The notes under the pieces: model-generated | The model's input: only the letters and a program-made list of their open reading frames with translations | Database searches by the model: none | Told to the model about the DNA's origin: nothing | Program-made: the position numbers and the translations under genes | In this document: positions 20,997-31,359 of the stretch, in pieces | Position numbering within the stretch: the stretch's first letter is position 1 | Layout of the letters: the number at the start of each line of letters is the position of its first letter | Source: Pilasporangium apinafurcum | Lineage: Eukaryota; Oomycota; Peronosporomycetes; Pythiales; Pythiaceae | Length of the DNA stretch: 50,169 bases | Reading direction: 5' to 3' | NCBI GenBank assembly: GCA_001600495.1 | Contig: BCKE01000067.1 | Coordinates: 176,901 to 227,069 of the forward strand

Positions 20997-22134
20997 TCAA
21001 GAGATCATATGCGATACCAAAGTATGAGTAACTCGGAGAGAACCTCCTGTTTTTCTTTCGGTTCGACTTAACTAGCAAAAGCTACCTAAGACTAGACAGC
21101 CGCGGAGTAGCCATCTCTGACACCTGAACTCTGAGAACAAATCTTTCCTGTATACGCTTTCTCTACTTCTTTCCATCTTCCACTTCACTACCATCTTGAA
21201 CTTGTAATGTGATCACACCAACATTGCTCTTGACAACTTGCTTGAAATCCTTTTTTGTTTCCATGTCATCTCTCAAGTCTCGAAAAATAGAAGATCCACC
21301 AACAGACAGCGACTAAACATTGCATTCTTGACATCATCTACGCTTAGCATCATGTCATGATACCCATACAAAGCTATAAGACTATAGACTCTGGGATCGA
21401 TTCTGTACATTCGAATGGAGTCTGTCTGGTAGATTTCTTTTACTCGAGAAATACAGACATAGTAGCGATCTTCTCGATTTCATTGTAAACAAGCTGCATA
21501 CTTGAATGTCGAAAGTTACTCTTTGATCTTAATACCTTCATTCTTGAAGAAACCAACATATCATGGAAAGAATCAAAGTTGATCTTCATCAGACTTTAGC
21601 GATCGAGATTGGATTTCATCTGAAGTCGTATTATCTTTTCTTGATTTGAGTCTCAACCATGAAAATGATGTGTTCTCTCTTTTGTCCTTACAAGATTTGA
21701 ATCGAGCTTTGATGAAATCTCTGTTGAATCCATGACATCTTTTAGAACATTCAGGTGATATTTCGCATCCGGGTCTTGTAGAGATAATGTGTAGCAGTCA
21801 TCTCTCGACAATTTGACAATTCGATAATCTTGTTATAGATTTGTTTGATGGATATCAGACATCTTGTTGAGAAGTTGCTTCTGTTCCTTCGTTGGATACA
21901 GTTTCACTTTCAAGATGGTGGTCGATTACAAGATAGAAAGGAGTGGAGGAAGGATGATCGAGTGTGAGGAAGAGTATCGAACAAAGAGTAGTTCTTCGAG
22001 TCCAGGTGTCGGAGATGTCTACTCTGTGGTTGTCTAGTTTTAGGTAGGCTTTGTTGATCAAGTCTGACTCGAATAGCAAAGCAGGAGATCTTTCCTGAGT
22101 TGATAGTATTTTGGTAATTCATATGATCTCTTGA
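20997..22134 (-). mobile_element. TIR element copy 2 (inverted relative to copy 1)
   Basis: Bounded by TCAAGAGATCATATG and its inverse, about 1138 bp. The internal part reads as the reverse complement of 7132-8257 with only a few visible substitutions. The outer 100 bp of its left terminus (plus coordinates) has diverged from the matching end of copy 1: it has ACTCGGAGAGAACCTCC where copy 1 has the CCCCT hairpin. It carries the same RuvC-I-like remnant on the minus strand. It lies between LPMO 3 and the subfamily A pseudokinase. Confidence 0.75.
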
Positions 22135-22274
22135 AGTCTAAACTGCGGGTATTGCAACCGCTATCATGATAGGCTCACCATTCATGGCATCATTTACATC
22201 AATTTCCTTAATTAAATACTTGTTCGCTTTTGAATATTATGCACTAAACAACACAGTAAATATTTAGCAATTTC

Positions 22275-23867
22275 TTATGCTTTCAGCTTGACTGACTGCA
22301 GTGCGCGGCGGATTTTATAAACAATTTCGGAGGCTAAGGGTCGGTTTGCTGGGTCGATGGATAGACATGCCCGGCCAAGTAGCACCATATCTGTGCGACT
22401 CATGGCCGAAAATGAGGCCTGCACACGTCCATCCGCCACCATCTGCAAGATCTCCTGTTCTGGTACTGGCTTCGCATCAATGGTTGTCACATTATGATAT
22501 GGCAGTGCATGGGAATCCAATTCGGTAAGCACCACACCAAACGAGAAGATATCGGAACGATCGTCCGGAAATTGACCCATTAAAACTTCTGGGGCTGTCC
22601 AGAGACAAGAAGAATGACCACCGGTGGCTGACAGGATTCCGTCTTTAAGGCGTGGCTGCTCGCGTGTGACGCCAACATCACCCACTTTGGCATTCCATTC
22701 ACCATCCAGCAAGATATTCTTGGAGCTGAGATTGTTATGAATGACCTTTTCTGGGGCTTTAGAATGTAGGTATGTCAGTGCTTCCGCTATGTGAAGCGCG
22801 ATTTGCAGTTTTCGTTCGTTCCACCCTGTGCGCTGTTTACGGTGTTTCCACTGGCTAAGTACCGAGCGAAGATCACCGTTGTCCATGAACTCTACTAAAA
22901 TGCAGAGGTTTTTGGGCGAGTCCCACGCCAGTCCGACGAATGACACGATACGTTCGTGTCGTAACGAGGTTAGCAATTTGGCATCCAGTAAGAAATCTTC
23001 CAGCACGCTCATCTGCTTCCGACGGTCAACTGTTACTTTCTTAATGGCGACACGTTTGCTGTGGTAAAGCCCATCATAGACGTCAAATAGTCGGCCACGA
23101 CTAATCATACCGCGTGCGATCACGCGTTCATAAGGAAGTCGAGCCGCTACGATGGTTAGGTCACTCCATATTGACGAAAGGCACTCTTTGCTGTTGGATC
23201 GGCCGTTTGAGCCAAAGTACGTTGAGGAGTACCCTGTGAGTGTTTTGAACCCTGTCCCAGAGCCCGAGATGGATTCTCGTGTGGATTCTGGATCCATTGT
23301 GTCGTCCAAGCTCTCCGCTTGCTTCTTCTTGTCGAATTGCCTCCGTTGTTTCATGCGCACCACAAAAAGCACCATCATGACAACCAGTACTACTCCGAAG
23401 ACGACTCCCAACGCTATTCCATATGTTCCATCATTGTGATTGCTGTTCTGCTGCGAAACTTGCCCTGTGGATCGATCTCCTGCTGCACTAGAAAGCTGAC
23501 TGGCTGCTGTGGCTTCACCTCCGCTGCTAACACTGGTCATGGTTGTGTCTGTTCCCGTGGCCGACCCTGTCGCGTTGCTGTGTAAGGATGCTGTCGACTC
23601 GAACTCATTGACTGGTGGTAATTCTACTTGTGCCGTCTCAAGCGATGTCGCTGAGCTCTCATCCACATCATTAGTACTATTTTCGACGGTGACTGTAGTG
23701 CTATTCTCTGCTGCCTTGTTGCTTCCATCGGTTTCACTGGGTGGAGGTGATGGCAAAGTTGCGTTCATGTCCATATTGGAGCTGCTTGACTCGCTTTGCG
23801 TTGCGGCCGTAACCCAAACTGTTGTGAGTAATAAGAAATACGCCGCCATCGATAGTCGAGGTGACAT
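22275..23867 (-). CDS. TKL receptor-like pseudokinase (subfamily A)
   Basis: A 530-residue protein beginning MSPRLSMAAYFLLLTTVWV (signal peptide), then a Ser/Thr/Asn-rich outside part of about 120 residues. One membrane segment lies near 150-172 (IALGVVFGVVLVVMMVLFVV), followed by the subfamily motif IWSDLTIVAARLP and a kinase-like domain. Lys276 (VAIKK) is kept, but the glycine loop is degraded (SRGRLFDVY). The catalytic HRD reads HNN (377-379), losing the proton-acceptor Asp, and DFG reads DVG (397-399). TAPE and the C-lobe are intact, so the fold is probably maintained. Likely a catalytically dead receptor that signals by association. Nearest relative in the window by motif is the active kinase at 13541-15197. 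Confidence 0.88.
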   Translation of the reverse strand: MSPRLSMAAYFLLLTTVWVTAATQSESSSSNMDMNATLPSPPPSETDGSNKAAENSTTVTVENSTNDVDESSATSLETAQVELPPVNEFESTASLHSNATGSATGTDTTMTSVSSGGEATAASQLSSAAGDRSTGQVSQQNSNHNDGTYGIALGVVFGVVLVVMMVLFVVRMKQRRQFDKKKQAESLDDTMDPESTRESISGSGTGFKTLTGYSSTYFGSNGRSNSKECLSSIWSDLTIVAARLPYERVIARGMISRGRLFDVYDGLYHSKRVAIKKVTVDRRKQMSVLEDFLLDAKLLTSLRHERIVSFVGLAWDSPKNLCILVEFMDNGDLRSVLSQWKHRKQRTGWNERKLQIALHIAEALTYLHSKAPEKVIHNNLSSKNILLDGEWNAKVGDVGVTREQPRLKDGILSATGGHSSCLWTAPEVLMGQFPDDRSDIFSFGVVLTELDSHALPYHNVTTIDAKPVPEQEILQMVADGRVQASFSAMSRTDMVLLGRACLSIDPANRPLASEIVYKIRRALQSVKLKA

Positions 23868-26186
23868 GGCGAAAATTCGCTGCTTCTATCGACTGAAAAA
23901 GAAGGAGGAGATGAAGACAGTGCTCCTTCTTCGTTGCTATCTACTTGTATCGCTCACGTGTGAATGAATTTTTTTGCACCGGTAGCTTCGGAAGGATGGA
24001 TAGAGAAAACTTTCGTTTGTTTGCTGGCTGGGGACCAGACACATCACGGCATCCAAGCGACTGACACTTGTGGCAACTTTTTTTTTTTCTGAAAATTTCG
24101 TGCGAAGTGAATCACATTAAAACCAGTGGCTTCTATCTCGAAAATAACAAATTATCAGTACAAATGTTGAAGTTGTCGGTGTTTGGAAAATTTCACCATT
24201 TTGTTCTTTGAACTCGAAGAAATAGGCAGTTAACAATGCTCTTCCTCTTTGCTTAATACCATCATCCATTTTTGCAGACCCATTGAAGAAAAACGGAATA
24301 TGTACCCGCAGACTCTTCTCCCAACGGCTGCTGGCATGCGTATGAACAACGCTCGTTTTCATTATTTGCATTTATTCTATACAACACTTGAAGATACCGT
24401 ACGGCAATGGGAAAAAGCAATGGAAAAGTGGCATCAGAGTTTAGATGAAAAGACGCCTGATTAACACCCAATGGTCTAAAATTTAGTCTTATGTGGCGTG
24501 TCCCAACGCGTAGAACATTGCACACTTAGGTAATGGAGTTCATTTACACTTTGCAGATGGAGATGCAAATTTGTGAAAGGGGTTTACATAAAGAGCGTTC
24601 GACGAAATTTGAGCGCGATCTCAGCCACCAGTTCTCGTCTTGACATATCTCTATACACACCTAACAAACAATGTATCAGCGGTGCGCCAATCAACCAACC
24701 CCCCTCTCATATGCATACACATATCTGTTGCAAACGGATGATGTGTCCGCTCCACATGATTCAAAAATTTCATGTTGTAAAATTTGCCACCAGCTGACAT
24801 ATAATCTGAACTGAACAGAGATGTAAATAATCGTCACATACATTAGCAGCGCATTTTACCGTTGAATGAGTCAACAGCAGAATCGCATGTAATTTGCAGG
24901 AACGACAACATTGCATGCATTTGGAGCGTATTCATGTGTAGTGCACTGACTATGCTGCCGATTGCAGCCTGTGCTCAAAGGATCGCGTTTGATTATGGAT
25001 ATAATAGGAGAGCATACAAGTAGTGAAATGAGAAAATAACCGCTAACATACGAAGCAGTCAATAACTACGCAGGGGGTAGACTTGTCTTAGATTTGATTA
25101 CGATGCTACTCTCACGCTTAACGCACAAGAAGAGTCGTTATGCGTAGATTCTGCATTTCTTTGTCAATCTGAAATCAAAAGCATACTCCACTCATCCATT
25201 GAAAGCGATAGAAGCAAGTCAACATCCAGTATCTATTTTGTTTATCGATGTGAAGCCAGGCTCCTTATGAATATGCGTTGGAGGTTGTTTGTTTCGTTCA
25301 TGATGACTGATGTATCACTACTGCTCGAATCAAAAGCAATGACGTTAAATCATAAGGATCATTCCGTATAACGTTCACGTGATCCATTCTTTGCTTACCA
25401 CCACATCAATCGCTTTGGCACAGCACCATGCAATAGGAACTGATAATTTGAGTGCACCACTCTTCCCTATGGCAGCAGAATATCACACGTTGCAGCTGCT
25501 TACACACCCGGCGGCGTGACGTTTAGTGTTAGAAGTGGACTCACCAGGACTTGAAGAACCGCGCCAAGTCGCTTTTCGCATTGATTATAGCAGGTAGCTT
25601 CACCATTATCCACAAGAAATAGTCAATAAATACTAAATCAAATTTAGGAGGGTATTTATTATAAGCAAAAAGTTTCAGAGAGCGCGTGATGGTGCGTCGA
25701 TATTAATTTATATCAGTGCATCATAAACGTAATCATCGTATCTGATAGTCCGGTGATGTGTCAGACAATCAGACAACAGTACCATGCGATGGGCTTTTAC
25801 TTACAATTTTTAGTATGCGGCGTGTTTATACCGTGCGGTACTGCACCTGGTTCAACGTTCGAAGTTCCCGCAAATGTACTGATATCATTTGAAATGTACT
25901 GATATATGGGAAGGAATAGAAAGTGGCCCATCGCCTAAACGTGCGCACTCACCGCCAGTTAGTTCGCTAATACACCGGTGGGTGTATGTGGAAACGTTCG
26001 CGGGATTTGTTTCTCTCAGCAAAAAGGAGGATTGTCGAAGAAGACCTCCTCACCAGTTCAGCCACCGCTGGTCGATGCTATTGCCATTGAGGCGGTAAGT
26101 CCAGCCGCTTTCATCTTCTCTCCTTTCTCTCATCATCATCTTCAACGCGAGTGAGTCCAAGGACCCACCAGTCAGTTAGTAAAAGA
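23868..26186. other. Long intergenic gap (2.3 kb)
   Basis: A gap between two divergently transcribed receptor genes, so it should hold both promoters. On the minus strand TTCATTCACACG near 23957-23970 resembles an oomycete initiator for the 22275-23867 gene. A possible small exon lies at 24300-24464 (separate entry). Near 25874-25906 a 14-base word, AAATGTACTGATAT, is repeated twice. Otherwise nothing recognisable. Confidence 0.45.
24300..24464 (+). CDS. Possible small protein or last exon, unknown
   Basis: A 54-residue open frame starting MYPQTLLPTAAG and ending QSLDEKTPD. Its residue composition (aromatic, charged and helical, such as DTVRQWEKAMEKWHQSL) looks coding rather than random. The frame stays open upstream to an acceptor-like TTTTTGCAG ending at 24277, so it could be the terminal exon of a small spliced gene. 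No upstream exon could be fixed and no family is recognised. Confidence 0.3.
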   Translation: MYPQTLLPTAAGMRMNNARFHYLHLFYTTLEDTVRQWEKAMEKWHQSLDEKTPD

Positions 26187-28154
26187 ATGTCGTCGTTGCA
26201 CCTATCCGTCTTCTGTCTCTGTTACTTCATCCAATCAAGCGTAGCGCTCGTAGACATCCCCGCGCAGCTTTACTCGTTATACAAACAAGACGCGACGTTT
26301 CCAGCGTTCTCGTATCTGCCGGATCCACTACCAGATGTATTACTCAAGCGATTAGGCTCGGCCACTTTCACGGACCTGTCGGTGCCATTACAACGTGCAC
26401 TACTATGGGACACAGGCTTGATCTTCGCTGGCGACGGATCGCTCGTGCAGGTAAAAGTCAGCTGCGGCGAAACCATGAGCGATATCTTCCTCCCAAAAGA
26501 TACGGTCACGGAAGTCGCCGAGTGCACCCTTGTGCTCTGTAACACACAGATCCTGACGTTCGCCCATCTGAATTGCTCAGCAGCCAAGATGATCGACGAA
26601 ACGCGGTGTGGTATTGATGATACCGTGGAAATTAGTACTACGTCCGACAATCCACTGTGGTCTGAAGATGGCGAAATCGATGTTGCGTCGTCTTACAGAC
26701 TCTATCGCTATAATGGTACTGTCGGTTCAAACTCTAGCTCTTCATCAAATAGCAGCAGCAGCAGCAGTGATAGTGCGTCCGATAGTTCCGAGAGTGATCC
26801 GGTGATATACACGATCATTGAAAAGCCTGAACTCAGCTTGGTGAACGTCGAAAGCTGCCCGAACAAAGCATCATTTATTGTGCCTTGCCGAACACTTTCT
26901 GCGTCTAGTTCCAACACTGTTTCTGGTCAAGCGTGGTGCGTCCCAGAGAGCGGAGTTTTGGTTGATCTTTGGTTAGCAGAGGAATTGAATGAGAGCGCAG
27001 CTGTTGCGTCTCGGAATCGATGGGTCAACACTGGAGTCATCTTTATCAGTTTGTTCTGTGTGGCGCTAGTTGTCTGTGCTAGTTTAACCATCATGCTGTG
27101 GAAAAAACGGAATTTGAGAACCAAGACCGAGCTTTCCCAAGGTTCCAGTTATAACGCTGACGACGATGGGCAACAAAATGCTCTCCTACCAGGTGGAGGT
27201 CAGAAGGATGGCCGCCGCACCATGACGGTCGCTGAACTGGACAAGGTTAACGAGGTATTATGTAAGAAATCCAAAGAACTGGCCGAGTTTTGTGAGGATC
27301 CGGATGTCATTTTAAAGCGTGTGCCATATGAGGGCATCCGCTTTGACAAACTTATCGCTAAAGGCGCAAATGGCGAAGTTTGGCGAGGAGAGTGCATGGG
27401 GCAGGATGTTGCCATTAAGCGACTTTTCGTTGAAACAAGAGAAGATCTTCGATGCATGGAATATTTCTCGCGAGAGATTCGCCTTGCCTCTGCCCTCGAG
27501 CATCCCAACATTGTACGGTTCATTGGTGTCGGATGGAGATCATTAGCTGAACTGTCGATGGTGTCAGAGTTCCTCCCAACAGGAGACCTCGCGCATTTCT
27601 TGCTATCTAAGGCAAGTAAAAGCTGGACCTGGAAGAATGAAAAGATCTCAATTGCCTCTGATATTGCCAAGGCACTCGTCTATCTTCACTCGCTGGTGCC
27701 AGTCATCATCCACCGCGACCTCAAATCATTAAATATACTGTTAGGTGAGAACTTGGAAGCCAAGCTGAGTGATTTTGGGCTTAGTCGCGAACGGTCTTTC
27801 GAAGAAACCATGACCAGTGGCGTCGGTACCTTGCTCTGGACGGCCCCAGAAGTATTACGTGGTGATCGGTATACAGAAAAAGCCGACATTTACTCGTACG
27901 GTGTAGTGCTCTCGGAATTGGATACGTGCCTACCCCCATATTGCCTCAACGAGGAATTAGGCAAAGGCAAGATCAAGCAAGTGGAATTGCTACCCATGAT
28001 TCGCAATGGTCGTATCACTCCCCAATTCCAACCAGGTGCTCCACCGTCGTTATTAGCGCTTTCGCAATTGTGTTTGGATTTCAATCCTGATCGGCGGCCG
28101 AATGCGATGCAGATTGTTTACATCCTGCAGTCCAAGGTCTTGCCTACGTTATAA
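26187..28154 (+). CDS. TKL receptor-like kinase with shared ectodomain (subfamily B, active)
   Basis: A 655-residue protein; the start at 26187 gives a signal peptide (SSLHLSVFCLCYFIQSSVA). The ectodomain (about 22-278) holds the core LQRALLWDTGL, then CGETMSDIFL, several cysteines and IVPCRT, with a poly-Ser stretch in between. The same domain is in the genes at 32888, 34441, 43828 and 47389. One membrane segment lies near 281-305. The kinase domain has GANGEVW, VAIKR (Lys411), HRDLKSLN (Asp511), DFG (Asp529) and TAPE, all intact. The juxtamembrane motif FCEDPDVILKRVPY and the activation segment ERSFEETMTSGVGT mark subfamily B together with 34441 and 37423. It is expected to phosphorylate Ser/Thr targets on sensing an unknown outside signal. 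Confidence 0.9.
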   Translation: MSSLHLSVFCLCYFIQSSVALVDIPAQLYSLYKQDATFPAFSYLPDPLPDVLLKRLGSATFTDLSVPLQRALLWDTGLIFAGDGSLVQVKVSCGETMSDIFLPKDTVTEVAECTLVLCNTQILTFAHLNCSAAKMIDETRCGIDDTVEISTTSDNPLWSEDGEIDVASSYRLYRYNGTVGSNSSSSSNSSSSSSDSASDSSESDPVIYTIIEKPELSLVNVESCPNKASFIVPCRTLSASSSNTVSGQAWCVPESGVLVDLWLAEELNESAAVASRNRWVNTGVIFISLFCVALVVCASLTIMLWKKRNLRTKTELSQGSSYNADDDGQQNALLPGGGQKDGRRTMTVAELDKVNEVLCKKSKELAEFCEDPDVILKRVPYEGIRFDKLIAKGANGEVWRGECMGQDVAIKRLFVETREDLRCMEYFSREIRLASALEHPNIVRFIGVGWRSLAELSMVSEFLPTGDLAHFLLSKASKSWTWKNEKISIASDIAKALVYLHSLVPVIIHRDLKSLNILLGENLEAKLSDFGLSRERSFEETMTSGVGTLLWTAPEVLRGDRYTEKADIYSYGVVLSELDTCLPPYCLNEELGKGKIKQVELLPMIRNGRITPQFQPGAPPSLLALSQLCLDFNPDRRPNAMQIVYILQSKVLPTL

Positions 28155-28359
28155 GCAAACCCAACAGATAGGCGGCCCCTTATGATATATTTTCCTCTTC
28201 GTTTTTCTCTTACTTTAGCGGGAGATATCCAGATAAACAAGCCACTACGAAAATGAACGTTGTACTATAGATTATGAAAGAATTATGTTCCATTGTCATC
28301 GTTGCTGTGTTTTTCATTTTAGTGCAAAGAAAACTGTATTAAGTGTGATTCGTTTCGCC

Positions 28360-28565
28360 TCAAAAGATCATATGAGATATCAAAATACTACTAACTCAGG
28401 GAGGACCTTCTGCTTTTCGTTTGGGTTTGGGTTGACCAGCAAAAGCTACCTAAAACTAGACAACAGCGGAGTAGCCATCTCCGGCATCTGGACTCAGAGA
28501 AAAAGTATTTGTTGTATACTGTTCCTCACACTCGATCATCCTTCCTCCACTTCTTTCGATGTCGT
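28360..28565 (+). repeat. Solo terminus of the TIR element family (diverged)
   Basis: Begins TCAAAAGATCATATGAGAT and runs parallel to the left 200 bp of the element at 7132 (AAAACTAGACAACAGCGGAG, TCACACTCGATCATCCTTCC). No second end is seen. It is more diverged than the complete copies, so it is an older insertion or a remnant. Confidence 0.65.
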
Positions 28566-28827
28566 GAGATTGACAAGTGAGATAGATGACAGTCAATGAA
28601 AATAGAGCTAGCCACTTGTCTTGCTTGTTCTCATTGGTGCTATTTTTATGAACGAAAAATTTTAACTACTCTTTGCAGTTGCATGGAGAGAATGTGTTAT
28701 GTGGTCACTTTGATCGTGATTGTTGAAGTGCTTGCTTTCCTTTATAAATTCATATTTGCAACATTGGACATAAAAATTCATTTATAGAGAGACAAATAGG
28801 ATCAAAAATCCACACATTTTGCCCACC

Positions 28828-28897
28828 TCAAGAAATTATATGGGATACCAAAGTACAAGCAATAGAGTGGAGCTCCTATCTTTTGTTGGATCCGACA
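28828..28897 (+). repeat. Short TIR fragment of the same element family
   Basis: TCAAGAAATTATATGGGAT ACCAAAGTA at the start parallels the left end of the element at 20997 for about 70 bp. It then stops at TTGGATCCGAC. It lies directly before a minisatellite and a small gene. Confidence 0.55.
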
Positions 28898-28910
28898 GTT
28901 GGTAATAGGC

Positions 28911-29019
28911 AGCGAAACAGAGCAAAAGAGCAAACCAGCAAAAGAGCAAAAGAGCAAAGCAGCAAAAGAGCAAAGCAGCAAAAGAGCAAAAGAGCGAAAG
29001 AGCAAATGAGCAAAACAGA
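28911..29019 (+). repeat. Minisatellite of AGCAAAAG/AGAGCAAA units
   Basis: About a dozen imperfect 6-8 bp units (AGCAAA, AGCAAAAG) in tandem. On the plus strand they are open in frame with the small gene just downstream and would read Lys/Arg/Ala/Gln/Ser-rich. They more likely form part of its leader. Confidence 0.8.
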
Positions 29020-29029
29020 GCCGAACGGT

Positions 29030-29294
29030 ATGAGTATCTTCCAGAAGAATCCACGTGCCGTGCGGTGAGTGTAATTGCTCGATTCATTTTGATATGTGAG
29101 TTATCTCCTGGTACCAACAACTCTTTGTTTATAGCATCACAGCATGGGTATTGGCCATTGGTGCGTTTACAGCGTGGTACCAACATGATAAGAATGCAGC
29201 TCGTGAGTTTTCAGAACAGGAAGTGAACGACTGGAANGCGAACGTTCTCAAGAAAACTGGGACCAAGTCTGAGGAGCAGCGTCATGGAAAGTAG
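29030..29294 (+). CDS. Small single-pass membrane protein, two exons
   Basis: Model join(29030..29064, 29135..29294), 64 residues. Exon 1 reads MSIFQKNPRAV plus two bases, the donor is GTGAGT, and the acceptor TTTATAG restores Arg and then ITAWVLAIGAFTAWYQHD. The intron is 70 nt. The product has one hydrophobic segment near the N-terminus and a charged tail (KTGTKSEEQRHGK). It has the size and shape of small mitochondrial or ER membrane subunits, but no family is recognised. Position 29237 is an ambiguous base (N) inside a codon AAN, so the residue is Lys or Asn. The frame is open upstream of the ATG through the minisatellite, so a longer N-terminus is formally possible. The leader derives from a TIR fragment plus minisatellite. 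Confidence 0.6.
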
Positions 29295-29664
29295 AGATAC
29301 ATTGCAGGCGATCGGAATGAGTTATCTTACTACTGAGGAAAAGGATCGTCGTCTACTTTTGGGTGTACGAGATGGATAGCACGTGTACAATGCTTTGCCG
29401 ATACATAGGTTTAATCAAAATGCAATGCCATGTGGTTATTATCTTGTGTTATCAATTAGATTGAGGGTTAGTGTTTCATGTTTTATCACCAAATCGATAG
29501 TTAGACTGGATGACCTGTGACTGTACTGCAACTGCGCTCTGTTTCGTAGGCACATTATGGCTAAGCAAAACGCTGACGGACGATGGAACTATATACGGTG
29601 TGCTCTTGCATTAGTATGCTTAAGTGAATTGCTTATATAGAAGTACAAAGTGATGCGGCTCATC

Positions 29665-31006
29665 TCAAGAGATCATATGAATTACCAAAATACTATCAAC
29701 TCAGGAAAGATCTCCTGCTTTGCTATTCGAGTCAGACTTGATCAACAAAACCTACCTAAAACTAGACAACCACAGAGTAGACATCTCCGACACCTGGACT
29801 CGAAGAACTACTCTTTGTTCGATACTCTTCCTCACACTCGATCATCCTTCCTCCACTCCTTTCTATCTTGTAATCGACCACCATCTTGAAAGTGAAACTG
29901 TATCCAACGAAGGAACAGAAGCAACTTCTCAACAAGATGTCTGATATCCATCAAACAAATCTATAACAAGATTATCGAATTGTCAAATTGTCGAGAGATG
30001 ACTGCTACACATTATCTCTACAAGACCCGGATGCGAAATATCACCTGAATGTTCTAAAAGATGTCATGGATTCAACAGAGATTTCATCAAAGCTCGATTC
30101 AAATCTTGTAAGGACAAAAGAGAGAACACATCATTTTCATGGTTGAGACTCAAATCAAGAAAAGATAATACGACTTCAGATGAAATCCAATCTCGATCGC
30201 TAAAGTCTGATGAAGATCAACTTTGATTCTTTCCATGATATGTTGGTTTCTTCAAGAATGAAGGTATTAAGATCAAAGAGTAACTTTCGACATTCAAGTA
30301 TGCAGCTTGTTTACAATGAAATCGAGAAGATCGCTACTATGTCTGTATTTCTCGAGTAAAAGAAATCTACCAGACAGACTCCATTCGAATGTACAGAATC
30401 GATCCCAGAGTCTATAGTCTTATAGCTTTGTATGGGTATCATGACATGATGCTAAGCGTAGATGATGTCAAGAATGCAATGTTTAGTCGCTGTCTGTTGG
30501 TGGATCTTCTATTTTTCGAGACTTGAGAGATGACATGGAAACAAAAAAGGATTTCAAGCAAGTTGTCAAGAGCAATGTTGGTGTGATCACATTACAAGTT
30601 CAAGACGACATCGATACGAGCATGTGTGATCGATCCTGATGGTATGACATTGAGTGTAAACGATGCGAAGGATACAATCTTTCGTCGTTGTCTAATGATT
30701 GATCGTTTGAAGTCCCGTTTGAATAGCAAGGATCCTGACAAGAAGCTGTCGAAGAGAAAACGACATCGTATGAACAAAATAGTCGTTTGACCGTTTCTAC
30801 GAGTGAAGAGGATGATTGCAGACTTGTATCACAAAATATCAAGCTGGGTTGCTACAAACTAGCTTGCTAGTGTGGAGAACGACCTACACCTTGATTGTTT
30901 CTTCGAAACAAATCAAAGTAAACAATCAAAGATCGTCCTTGTTATCAAATGGTACCTCATATGACCTTTTTACAATATTTACCACATGCTCGATATTTGT
31001 CAGGCA
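29665..31006 (+). mobile_element. Chimeric element: TIR element copy 3 fused to a Fanzor-like fragment
   Basis: 29665-30604 is nearly identical to the first 945 bp of the element at 7132. At 30605 the sequence switches abruptly to a 402 bp block, 30605-31006, that matches 43219-43620 with only three visible differences. That block is the RuvC-region piece of the TnpB/Fanzor-like pseudogene at 41744-43620. The right inverted repeat of the TIR element is missing. The left part still carries RIDPRVYSLIALYG. So a single unit holds two overlapping pieces of the same kind of nuclease gene, in series and same orientation, probably through deletion or recombination between related copies. Confidence 0.7.
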
Positions 31007-31359
31007 CAAGAAAAAGTTAAAACGACGCGTGCGAAATTTCGTCATGGTGGGTGAGTGTCATGCCGTTCTCAAGCACATATGGCTACATTTCTCCCATTAA
31101 CCTTTATAATTTTAATAGCGTTCTACGAGAAAGGGCATAATTACAGTGAAGCTGCATATTTTATTGTAATTTACCGCTATAATTTTGTACCCTGCTGAAG
31201 GTGTGGAGAATTTTGGAAACGGTCCACTAAAGTTTTCTGGGTTTATTCCAAAAGCTTCGACGAATTCGGTGGGGGGCGCTAACGGTGTCAGTGTCATCGA
31301 GTCTTCTCTCTCTCTCTCTCTCCTTCTTGCTTCCTAGCGTGTCTGTATGTACACAGACA
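31007..31359. other. Intergenic, with CT microsatellite
   Basis: Contains a CT dinucleotide run at about 31305-31322 upstream of the pseudokinase start. The frame is open from 31285 without an ATG, so an upstream exon with a signal peptide may exist but is not identified. Confidence 0.45.

Noticed and set aside
28911-29019. CRISPR-like or gene-coding array of AGCAAA units
   Set aside because: Units are 6-8 bp with no spacers; it is a simple minisatellite in a eukaryotic setting.
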